The position numbers and the translations under genes are program-made. DNA of 13,241 nucleotides, taken from contig DAOUGC010000192.1 of NCBI GenBank assembly GCA_034429695.1, positions 1 through 13,241 on the forward strand. The letters are read 5' to 3'. The stretch comes from DAOUGC01 sp034429695. GTDB taxonomy: Bacteria; Chloroflexota; Anaerolineae; Anaerolineales; Anaerolineaceae. The notes under the pieces are model-generated. The model had not been told where the DNA came from. It did no database searches and was given only the letters and a program-made list of their open reading frames with translations. Positions 7,319 through 13,178 of this stretch are shown here, piece by piece (position 1 is the stretch's first letter; every line of letters starts with the position of its first letter).

Positions 7319-7842
7319 GCTGCACCTCCGCCCCGGTTGAGCGCTGTGCCGCACCCCGAACAAAATTGATCGGTCTTCTGTACCGGCTTGCCGCATTGCG
7401 GGCAAAAACCGGCGGCTTTCTCCTGCCGGTTGCGGCGGTGCTGCAGGATCATCTCCTCCAGCTCATCCATTTCACCGCGTCTGCCGGTGGCCTGTACAGA
7501 AGAACCATCCATGCGCTGACCATTTTGCCCTGCCGCCGCGTCCGTCTGGGGTTCAAGCTCATTCAACTTGCGTAACACAGCAACGCCAGCTTCCACCAGC
7601 GCCTGCCGCTGGGTGGGGTAATCGCTCTCCGGTATCTTCCCCATCACATGGTCAAAGTCCAGCTCGCGCAGAGCCAGCACCAGCCGTTCACGTTCCGCCA
7701 GCAGGTGTGAGCGTTCATGTTCCTGCGGTGTGATCGGCTGGACAGCGGGTTGTTCCGCCACCGGCGTAAAGAAGGGTCTGGCGATATACACACCCACCAG
7801 CAATGCCAGCGCCATGATCATAAGGATTGAACCGATATCCAT
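7315..7842 (-). CDS. CcmI-like membrane protein with C-terminal zinc ribbon
   Basis: A 175-residue protein. Residues 4-23 form one membrane helix. Residues 45-95 are a charged helical segment with the LRELDFDHVMGKIPESDY pattern seen in the N-terminal part of CcmI/CycH proteins. A low-complexity linker follows, and the C-terminus is a zinc ribbon with four cysteines (Cys147, Cys150, Cys161, Cys164; CPQCG and CSGCG). Canonical CcmI carries a periplasmic TPR domain that holds the apocytochrome, and that domain is absent here. With the N-terminus outside and a single helix, the zinc ribbon would be cytosolic. The gene lies 15 bases after ccmG and overlaps the cytochrome start by GTGA. GGAG precedes the ATG. 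A role in cytochrome maturation is inferred from the CcmI-like part and the operon position. Confidence 0.75.
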   Translation of the reverse strand: MDIGSILMIMALALLVGVYIARPFFTPVAEQPAVQPITPQEHERSHLLAERERLVLALRELDFDHVMGKIPESDYPTQRQALVEAGVAVLRKLNELEPQTDAAAGQNGQRMDGSSVQATGRRGEMDELEEMILQHRRNRQEKAAGFCPQCGKPVQKTDQFCSGCGTALNRGGGAA

Positions 7843-7857
7843 GCGTTCTCCGACTGT

Positions 7858-8433
7858 TTATTTTATTAATTGCGAGCGCAATACTTCATCGATTACGCCT
7901 TGAATCTCACCAACTGATGAAAATGGACCCTTTTTGACAAACACCAGCATGCCTTCAGGGTCAATCACGTAAGTCTCAGGCACGCCCACAATACGGAATG
8001 CCTGCGAAACCCGCGTACCCAGGTCAGGCCCATTAAAATAGGTTACGTCAAACTTATCAAGGTAAGCCAGTGCATCCGGCTCGGTGTCAACGTAGTTGAC
8101 GCCCACAAAGACCACATCATCTTCCGAGTTGTAAGCCCGCCAGGCGCTTTCCAGGTCGGCTGCCTCTTCCTCGCAGGGTGCACACCATGACGCCCAGAAG
8201 TTCACCACCACCACCTTGCCGGCAAGTTGCGCCGAGTTCAGCCGCTGACCATCAAAGCCGGTCAACTCAAATTGAGGCGCTTTCTGTCCCACGGCCACCG
8301 GCCCCTGCTGGGCGCGGTTTAGCCCCCATGCCACCAGGCCAAGAAAACCAGCCAGCACGGCAAAAGCCAGCAGGATCACCCATAAGGGCAGACCACGTTT
8401 GGTTTTGGTTTCATCCATTTGCCCTTCAGCCAT
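7858..8433 (-). CDS. ccmG: Thiol:disulfide reductase CcmG/DsbE-like (TlpA/ResA family)
   Basis: A 191-residue membrane-anchored thioredoxin-fold protein. One N-terminal helix (about 15-38) is followed by the domain starting at APQFELTGFDG. The active site is WCAPC (83-87), and the cis-proline loop GVPETYVID has Pro152. In System I this protein reduces disulfides in the apocytochrome CxxCH site or in CcmH, using electrons from a CcdA/DsbD-type transporter that is not in this window. The gene starts 2 bases after the ccmH stop, with a GGATGAG site inside the end of ccmH. A second start at codon 6 (8418), with AAGGG before it, is possible. ResA of System II is a close relative; the neighbours decide the CcmG call. 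Confidence 0.9.
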   Translation of the reverse strand: MAEGQMDETKTKRGLPLWVILLAFAVLAGFLGLVAWGLNRAQQGPVAVGQKAPQFELTGFDGQRLNSAQLAGKVVVVNFWASWCAPCEEEAADLESAWRAYNSEDDVVFVGVNYVDTEPDALAYLDKFDVTYFNGPDLGTRVSQAFRIVGVPETYVIDPEGMLVFVKKGPFSSVGEIQGVIDEVLRSQLIK

Positions 8434-8435
8434 TT

Positions 8436-8990
8436 TTACTCATCCCTGCGCGCCAGTTCTTCCAGTTCGCGCGCGTAACGTTCATCATCACTCTCGGGCA
8501 GCGCCTGAGAGGGTCGGTCTTTTCGGGTCTCAATATTCCCGCGGCGGGCGTTCATGATCAGGCGCACCGCCACCCCCACGATGATTACCCCGGCAACCGG
8601 CGGCACGATGTATACCAGCCAGTTCAAGCCCTGCGCCGGTGGGGTGGAAAGCACCCGGTCGCCGTATTGTTCGGCAAAATACTGGCGCACCTCATCCTCG
8701 CTCATCCCTTCCGACAGCTTCAAACGGATCAATTCACGCCACTGCGAGCAGGCTTTGGTGGGGCACACATCCAGCGGAATGTTCTCACACACCGGGCAGT
8801 AGAGGTTTTTTGCCACTTCGTTAACCTGGTCATCGCTCACCGGCGGCGGGGTGGGCTCCTGTGCGGATACCGGGGTAAACCATCCCAACCCAAACGCAAG
8901 CGCCAGCCACGCGGCGGCAAGCAGGCGGAACCACAAGCGTTGTTTTTGCGTTTTGTGAGTGGCGTCCATGGTCATCGGATGCGTGTTCAT
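8436..8990 (-). CDS. ccmH: Cytochrome c maturation protein CcmH with an extra cysteine pair
   Basis: The frame is open to 9056, but that would run past the divergent neighbour's start. The ATG at 8990 gives a usual signal peptide (cleavage likely after VSA, residue 43) and a 184-residue precursor. Further ATGs at 8975 and 8969 are also possible. The mature part has the CcmH fold signature: LYCPVC (Cys65, Cys68, with Tyr in place of the usual Arg of LRCxxC), then Cys76 and Cys81 (VCPTKAC). A WREL helix and the EGMSEDEVRQYFAEQYGDRVL segment follow, then one membrane helix (126-146) and a charged cytosolic tail. CcmH handles the apocytochrome thiols together with CcmG. It is the first gene of the second ccm block. 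The second cysteine pair is not part of the classical enterobacterial motif. Confidence 0.88.
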   Translation of the reverse strand: MNTHPMTMDATHKTQKQRLWFRLLAAAWLALAFGLGWFTPVSAQEPTPPPVSDDQVNEVAKNLYCPVCENIPLDVCPTKACSQWRELIRLKLSEGMSEDEVRQYFAEQYGDRVLSTPPAQGLNWLVYIVPPVAGVIIVGVAVRLIMNARRGNIETRKDRPSQALPESDDERYARELEELARRDE

Positions 8991-8995
8991 GCGTG

Positions 8996-9024
8996 TTGAC
9001 AAATCCTCGTTTCTTCGATACCCT
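8996..9024 (+). promoter_or_regulatory. Sigma70-type promoter of the M28 peptidase gene
   Basis: A perfect -35 box TTGACA (8996-9001) is followed after exactly 17 bases by TACCCT (9019-9024), which matches the -10 consensus at its first two and last positions. Transcription would start near 9031, about 24 bases before the ATG at 9055. This lies in the 64-base divergent gap shared with ccmH. The prediction is by eye only. Confidence 0.5.
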
Positions 9025-9030
9025 TGTCTG

Positions 9031-9060
9031 ACTTTATCCGTGACAAAGGCAACCATGCAA
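9031..9060 (-). promoter_or_regulatory. Weak candidate promoter for the ccmH-ccmD block
   Basis: Reading the minus strand, TTGCAT (9055-9060) and TAAAGT (9031-9036) are spaced by 18 bases, which would start transcription near 9024, back-to-back with the predicted M28 promoter. The match to consensus is modest. It is listed because some promoter is expected here: ccmF ends at a terminator 1 kb upstream, and a plus-strand gene lies between. Confidence 0.25.
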
Positions 9061-10107
9061 AAATATTACCGTTTCGCGTTCACCATCATCCTGTTAATTA
9101 TCGTGCAACTGGCCTGCAGCATGCCAGCCGCTTTGATCTCGCTGCCGCCCGAGGAAGTCACCCCGCACCTGATCTCGCGCACCCGCCCCGATGACTGGAT
9201 GGGCTGGATCCGCAAATTATCCGGCGAGGAGGGTGTGATCATCAACGGTCAACCGGCCGTAATCAGCTCCCGCTACAATTATGCCATGTTCACCGGTCAG
9301 GACAACGCCCGCGCCTTCGACTATTTGCTGGAGCAGGTGTATTCCATGGTTCCCGCCGATCAGGTGGAGATTGACCCTTACACCTACACCGACGCCGAAC
9401 GCAGTTACACATGGCAAAACATCATCGTCACCCTGCCCGGCAAAAGTCGCCCGCAGGAAATTGTAATATTGAGCGCGCATTATGACAGCATTGTGGTGCG
9501 CGAGGGCGACCCATTAATCTACGCCCCCGGCGCGGATGACAACGCCACCGGCACGGCTGCCTTGCTGGAAGGCTTGCGATTATTAAAGGACTACAACTAC
9601 GAGCGCACCATCCGCATTGTGTTCTTCAGCGGCGAAGAACACAGCCTGGCCGGTTCAGATGCCTACACCGACGACCATGACATGAGCAGCGTGGTGGGCG
9701 TGGTCAACCTGGACATGTTTGGTTATGACTCCAACAACGACCGCTGCTTCGAGATCCACGCCGGCAACCTGCCCGGTTCAGATGCCATCGGTCAGGCCAT
9801 GATCTCCAGTATCGTGCGCTACAACCTCAACCTGCATTTCGACTATCTCACTGCCGCCGCCACCGACCGCTCTGACCATGCTTCCTTCTGGGTGGACGGC
9901 GTTCCGGCGATTACCGTGATCGAAAACTTCTTTGACAACGGGCTGCCCTCCGGTTGCGCCGGTGTGGATGGCAACCCGCATTATCACAAGCCCGCCGACA
10001 CGGTTGCAAACATCAACGTCGGCACGGGGTTTTCCATCATGCAGGCGGCTCTCGCCACCATTTCAGACCTGGCAATTCCGATGGAGTCCGACCTGGCAGT
10101 TCCATGA
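9055..10107 (+). CDS. M28 family zinc metallopeptidase (aminopeptidase-like), exported
   Basis: A 350-residue protein with an N-terminal hydrophobic export segment (residues 6-20) ending in a Cys (Cys21, QLAC). The lipobox is not a perfect match, so it is either a lipoprotein or a membrane-tethered or secreted enzyme. The co-catalytic di-zinc site of M28 peptidases is complete: His142 (SAHYDS), Asp161 (GADDNATG), catalytic Glu194 and zinc-binding Glu195 (FFSGEEHS), Asp220 (NLDMFGYD) and His311 (HYHKPADT). SDHASFW at 273-279 is also typical. It probably trims N-terminal residues from peptides outside the cytoplasm; the substrate is unknown. The ATG at 9055 has AAAGG 5 bases upstream. The longer in-frame ATG at 8959 would overlap ccmH and displace the signal sequence. 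The gene splits the ccm cluster on the opposite strand, and nothing shows a direct role in cytochrome maturation. Confidence 0.9.
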   Translation: MQKYYRFAFTIILLIIVQLACSMPAALISLPPEEVTPHLISRTRPDDWMGWIRKLSGEEGVIINGQPAVISSRYNYAMFTGQDNARAFDYLLEQVYSMVPADQVEIDPYTYTDAERSYTWQNIIVTLPGKSRPQEIVILSAHYDSIVVREGDPLIYAPGADDNATGTAALLEGLRLLKDYNYERTIRIVFFSGEEHSLAGSDAYTDDHDMSSVVGVVNLDMFGYDSNNDRCFEIHAGNLPGSDAIGQAMISSIVRYNLNLHFDYLTAAATDRSDHASFWVDGVPAITVIENFFDNGLPSGCAGVDGNPHYHKPADTVANINVGTGFSIMQAALATISDLAIPMESDLAVP

Positions 10108-10141
10108 AAGTGCAGCAATGTTTCTGTTAATGTTCACGAAG

Positions 10142-10169
10142 AAAATCGGGCGCCCTGCCCGGTTTTTTT
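10142..10169 (+). terminator. Rho-independent terminator, bidirectional, between the M28 gene and ccmF
   Basis: The stem aaaatcgggc/gcccggtttt (10142-10151 with 10157-10166, one G-T wobble) has a 5-base loop and runs into seven Ts (10163-10169). Read on the minus strand the same hairpin is followed by TTTTCTT, so it can also end the ccmEF transcript, whose last stop codon is at 10174. This placement fits two convergent genes sharing one terminator. Confidence 0.85.
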
Positions 10170-10173
10170 ATGC

Positions 10174-12246
10174 TTAAACAGCATCCAGACGGCGCTCAAC
10201 ACGACTTTCGGCCTGCTTCGCCCGTTCACGTTCCCATTCGGGGTCACGCTCACCGGCGGCTGCCACCAGTGTGCCGAACACAAAGACAAAACCGCCCAGC
10301 CACAGCCAGTTAATCAGTGGGTTGTGATACACCTTGAAGGTGGCAGCGCCCTCGGTAATGGGTTCCCATTCCACCAGCAGCACGTACAGATCATCCTCCA
10401 TGGTGCTGCGCACGCCGGGGATGGTCATGGATTGCTGCGAGTCGTAGTAGAAATCGCGGCGGGGGTGCAGCTCACCCAGCGGTTTGCCGTCCTTGCTCAC
10501 CGAGACCACCGCGCGCGCCACATTGCGCCCGTCAATATAATCAAACTGTGCCAGATCCTGGTAGGTCACGGTATACCCCTGCAAAGAGACGCTCTCTCCG
10601 CGCTCCAGTTTGGACTGGGTCTCGGTCTGGAACATCTCAATGCCAACAATGCCAATTGCCATCAAAACCACACCCAGGTGAATGATGTAGCCGCCGTAGC
10701 GCCGCCGGTTGCGTCCTGCCAGCCGCCACAGCGCCAGTCCAAAATTCTCCTTGCGCGTACGGCTGCGTGCCATTGCACCGCGCCAGAACTCATACAGGGT
10801 GACAAACACCACCAGCCCGCACAGCCAGAAAGCCAGCAGCGCAAACGGGTTGCGCGTACCGGTAAATGCCAGCACTGCCACCATCAGCGTGGCAAGCAGG
10901 GCGGGTTTCCACACCGCACGGCCCAGCGTCTTCCAGGTGGAACGCCCCCACGCGCTCAAAGGCGCTACGCCCATCAGCAGCAACAGTGCCGCAAACAGCG
11001 GGCCAGTGGCGCTTTCGTAGAAGGGCGGACCCATGGTCACTTTTTGGCCCGTCAGCAGTTCTGAGATCAACGGATAATTGATGCCCCAGAAGCACACCAC
11101 CAGGATCAGCATGAAGACCACGTTGTTGAGCAGGAACAGCGTCTCACGCGACAGCAGCGAATCGAGCTGCCGCTCCGAGGTCAACGACCGCCAGCGCCAG
11201 AGCAACAGTCCCAGCGAAACCGCGAAGGTCAGCGCGATAAAACCAAAGAACATGGGCCCAATGGCGCTTTGCGCGAACGAGTGCACCGATGAAAGCACGC
11301 CGGAGCGCGTCAGGAAGGTTCCGTAGATCACCAGTGCATAGGTGAGGATGATCAACACCATGTTCCAGCGTTTGAACATGCCGGTCTTTTCCTGGATCAT
11401 CACCGAGTGCAGGAACGCCGTACCTGCCAACCAGGGTTGGAAGGCCGCGATCTCCACCGGGTCCCATCCCCAGTAACCGCCCCAGCCCAGCACGTCGTAC
11501 GCCCAGCGGCTGCCCAGCACCAGCCCAAGCGAGAGGAACAGCCATGCCACCAGCGTCCAGCGCCGCGTGACACGGATCCAGCGGTCATCAGAACGCCCTG
11601 TCACCAGCGCCGCCACCGCAAAGGCAAACGGCACCACAAACGCCACAAACCCCAGATACAGCATGGGCGGGTGAATGATCATGCCGGGATGGCGCAGCAG
11701 CGGGTTCAACCCGCGCCCATCCGCCGGAGCCAGCAATGTGCCGCCCGCCGGCTGGAACATGGCGACGATCTGATCACCGCGCGCCGTCTGCCAGAAGCGC
11801 ACAAACGGGTTTTCATAGAAAATGATCAAGATCAGGAAGAACATCAGGGTGACCAGCGAAACCACGATCACCCACGGGAGAAACTCACGGTCGCGATCCC
11901 AGCGGCGCAGCGTGACTGCCGCGGCAAACGTGCTCAGCAGCCAGGCCCAGAACAACAGCGAGCCAGCCTGCCCACCCCACAATGCGGTGATCTTGAGATA
12001 ATCGGGCATGCTCTCTGAGGTGACGTTGAAAACGTACTGCACGTCGTAGCTGCCCGAAAGCAGCAGCGCAATCAGCGCAAAAGCGGACAGCGTAATCAGC
12101 GGGAAGGTGAGCAACATCGCCGAGCGGGCGCTCTCCAGCCACGCCGGACTGCGCTTGCCCGTGGCGGCGTACACTGCGGCAAAAATACCGTAGACCCCCA
12201 CCAGCAAAGCGATTAAAAGCGCCCCATAGCCAAAGTTTGCGATCAT
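10174..12246 (-). CDS. ccmF: Cytochrome c heme lyase subunit CcmF
   Basis: A 690-residue polytopic membrane protein, close to the usual length for CcmF. It has the WWD-type motif WGGYWGWDPVE (255-265) and all four conserved histidines. His192 (IIHPP) and His322 (SSVHSFA) correspond to the outer heme ligands. His280 (TAFLHS) and His523 (GYIIHLGV) correspond to the heme b ligands of the E. coli protein. A soluble extracytoplasmic domain lies between about 545 and 640, before the last helix and a charged cytosolic tail. CcmF takes heme from CcmE, keeps it reduced and attaches it to the apocytochrome cysteines together with CcmH. GGAGGAG precedes the ATG by 8 bases, and ccmE ends 21 bases upstream, so the two form an operon. 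Transcription ends at the hairpin just downstream. Confidence 0.95.
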   Translation of the reverse strand: MIANFGYGALLIALLVGVYGIFAAVYAATGKRSPAWLESARSAMLLTFPLITLSAFALIALLLSGSYDVQYVFNVTSESMPDYLKITALWGGQAGSLLFWAWLLSTFAAAVTLRRWDRDREFLPWVIVVSLVTLMFFLILIIFYENPFVRFWQTARGDQIVAMFQPAGGTLLAPADGRGLNPLLRHPGMIIHPPMLYLGFVAFVVPFAFAVAALVTGRSDDRWIRVTRRWTLVAWLFLSLGLVLGSRWAYDVLGWGGYWGWDPVEIAAFQPWLAGTAFLHSVMIQEKTGMFKRWNMVLIILTYALVIYGTFLTRSGVLSSVHSFAQSAIGPMFFGFIALTFAVSLGLLLWRWRSLTSERQLDSLLSRETLFLLNNVVFMLILVVCFWGINYPLISELLTGQKVTMGPPFYESATGPLFAALLLLMGVAPLSAWGRSTWKTLGRAVWKPALLATLMVAVLAFTGTRNPFALLAFWLCGLVVFVTLYEFWRGAMARSRTRKENFGLALWRLAGRNRRRYGGYIIHLGVVLMAIGIVGIEMFQTETQSKLERGESVSLQGYTVTYQDLAQFDYIDGRNVARAVVSVSKDGKPLGELHPRRDFYYDSQQSMTIPGVRSTMEDDLYVLLVEWEPITEGAATFKVYHNPLINWLWLGGFVFVFGTLVAAAGERDPEWERERAKQAESRVERRLDAV

Positions 12247-12267
12247 GTTCCGGGCTCCTCCGCCGGC

Positions 12268-12753
12268 CTAAGGCTCAGCCTGCACGGCCTGTTCTGGCAC
12301 AGCTTCTTCATACTTGGTGGGGCATTTCAGCAACAATTCATCCGCGTGAAAGACGCCCTGCTCATCCAACCGCCCGGTCATGATCGCCTGGGCTTCGTTC
12401 TTCAACAGGTCAGGCCGCACGCCTTCGTACACAACCGTTACCTTTGCCAGACTGGTATCCAACGAAGCATTATGCAGCACCATGGCGATGCCGCCCGCCG
12501 CCTCGATCTCGTCCATGTCGCCGGGGATATGGGCTACATCAAACTGCAGCACCAGGTTCTCATCATCGTACTGGATGCTGTCACCCAGCACCACACCCGA
12601 GACACGCGCCGGCTTGCCGGTCATCTCGGCTTTGCGCTCCACCAGCTCCTCAACGGTCAGATAATACTGTGAGCCCTGCCCCATACTGGAAACGATTAAA
12701 TAAACGGCGGCAGCCAGGATCAACGCCCCGCCAATCAAGAACTTTAATTTCAT
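12268..12753 (-). CDS. ccmE: Heme chaperone CcmE, CXXXY (cysteine) variant
   Basis: A 161-residue protein with an N-terminal membrane anchor (5-23) and an OB-fold domain (YYLTVEELV, VTVVYEGVRPDLL, ADELLLK). In most bacteria CcmE binds heme covalently through His in HxxxY. Here the equivalent position is Cys144 in CPTKY, with Tyr148 retained, which makes it a CXXXY-type CcmE. This type has been described in archaea and some bacteria, notably in systems without CcmH, whereas a CcmH is encoded 3.3 kb away here. The adjoining ccmF supports the assignment. The ATG has a strong AGGGAGG site 6 bases upstream. It is the first gene of the ccmEF block, and a candidate promoter lies about 110-140 bases upstream. 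Confidence 0.93.
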   Translation of the reverse strand: MKLKFLIGGALILAAAVYLIVSSMGQGSQYYLTVEELVERKAEMTGKPARVSGVVLGDSIQYDDENLVLQFDVAHIPGDMDEIEAAGGIAMVLHNASLDTSLAKVTVVYEGVRPDLLKNEAQAIMTGRLDEQGVFHADELLLKCPTKYEEAVPEQAVQAEP

Positions 12754-12864
12754 TCCATCCTCCCTGAATACCGGCTGTTTTCCCCCATCGCAATGCTGCC
12801 AGGCAATTCCAACATCGTGTCATCCTCCGGCTAGCCCGATTTCAATCAGAGTAATTTTATCCCT

Positions 12865-12892
12865 ATTTTAACAGATCTGCATTAAGTTTGAA
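12865..12892 (-). promoter_or_regulatory. Candidate sigma70-type promoter for ccmE-ccmF
   Basis: On the minus strand TTCAAA (12887-12892) and TAAAAT (12865-12870) are separated by 16 bases inside the AT-rich tract. This would give an untranslated leader of about 105 bases before the ccmE ATG. Four of six -35 positions and five of six -10 positions match the consensus. Confidence 0.4.
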
Positions 12893-12945
12893 TAAGATTT
12901 GAAGCAGAGAGTCTGGAAGGAAGATTAACAAATAGTGATTTTTCT

Positions 12946-12970
12946 CCCCTCACCCTGCCTCTCCCCATCG
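12946..12970 (+). repeat. Short dispersed repeat, copy 1
   Basis: This 25-base sequence beginning cccctcaccctgcctc recurs at 13078-13102 with a single A/G difference. Copies of this general kind (ccctcaccct...ctctcccc) are known from intergenic regions of many bacterial genomes, and a multi-copy intergenic repeat is likely here. The copy number in this genome cannot be judged from the window. Confidence 0.7.
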
Positions 12971-13021
12971 GAGGGAGGAGAAGAACGCGCCGTATTTCCT
13001 TCGCCCTTTCAGGGAGAAGGT

Positions 13022-13049
13022 GGTTTTGAGCCGTTCTTTGCTCAAAACC
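13022..13049. repeat. Perfect 10-base inverted repeat
   Basis: ggttttgagc (13022-13031) and gctcaaaacc (13040-13049) are exact reverse complements around an 8-base loop. No T tract follows on either strand, so it is not an obvious terminator. It lies between the two copies of the 25-base repeat and is probably the centre of the same repeat element. Confidence 0.65.
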
Positions 13050-13077
13050 GGATGAGGGTGGTTGTAGACCAAGATCG

Positions 13078-13110
13078 CCCCTCACCCTGCCTCTCCCCGT
13101 CGGGGAGAGG
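13078..13110 (+). repeat. Short dispersed repeat, copy 2, with strong hairpin
   Basis: This second copy of the 25-base repeat (13078-13102) runs into a palindrome: cctctcccc (13090-13098) pairs with ggggagagg (13102-13110) around a 3-base loop. There is no T tract. It sits immediately upstream of the TATAAT box of the next gene, where it could affect transcription from either side. Confidence 0.7.
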
Positions 13111-13122
13111 ACCCTCTGTGCC

Positions 13123-13128
13123 TATAAT
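13123..13128 (+). promoter_or_regulatory. Candidate -10 box for the gene starting at 13179
   Basis: A perfect TATAAT lies 50 bases before the ATG at 13179. The position where a -35 box would fall (about 13100-13105) is inside the hairpin and does not match TTGACA, so the promoter would be weak or depend on an activator. Confidence 0.35.
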
Positions 13129-13178
13129 AGTGAGACAACATCGCCACCGAGATAAGGGGAGGGCGGAGGAGAAGCAAG

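Larger units (their letters stand above)
12754..13178. other. Intergenic region: AT-rich tract and palindromic repeats
   Basis: No believable gene lies in these 425 bases. Positions 12838-12945 are distinctly AT-rich compared with the rest of the window and hold a candidate ccmE promoter. Positions 12946-13110 contain GC-rich direct and inverted repeats. A TATAAT box and a ribosome site for the next gene follow. The apparent reading frames across the repeats give peptides such as SPCLSPSGRG, which come from the repeat sequence itself. Confidence 0.7.

Noticed and set aside
7319..7405. Extension of the cytochrome gene to an ATG at 7405
   Set aside because: It would lie inside the zinc-ribbon gene, place a soluble 29-residue leader before the lipoprotein signal, and ignore the GGAGGT site and GTGA overlap at 7318.
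8178..8999. Long plus-strand open frame (273 codons) across ccmG and ccmH
   Set aside because: It lies fully antisense to two recognised genes, has a Pro/Arg/His-rich composition without any domain, and is a codon-bias shadow.
10324..11064. Plus-strand open frame of 246 codons inside ccmF
   Set aside because: Same reason: antisense to ccmF, no recognisable domain and no ribosome site of note.
11407..12018. Plus-strand open frame of 203 codons inside ccmF
   Set aside because: Antisense to a confidently identified gene with conserved His and WWD motifs. Its low-complexity Gln/Arg/Pro composition is typical of a shadow frame.
5441..12753. System II (Ccs/ResBC) cytochrome biogenesis
   Set aside because: The TlpA/ResA-like gene alone could suggest it, but CcmA, B, C, E, F and H are all present and no ResB is seen.
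12882..13085. Minus-strand frame of 67 codons upstream of ccmE
   Set aside because: Also repeat-derived (LPPMGRGRVRGE-like), with no domain, and it runs over the predicted -35 region of ccmE.
12946..13110. Possible CRISPR array
   Set aside because: Only two repeat copies 132 bases apart, with no regular spacers and no cas genes. The internal inverted repeats fit a palindromic intergenic element better.
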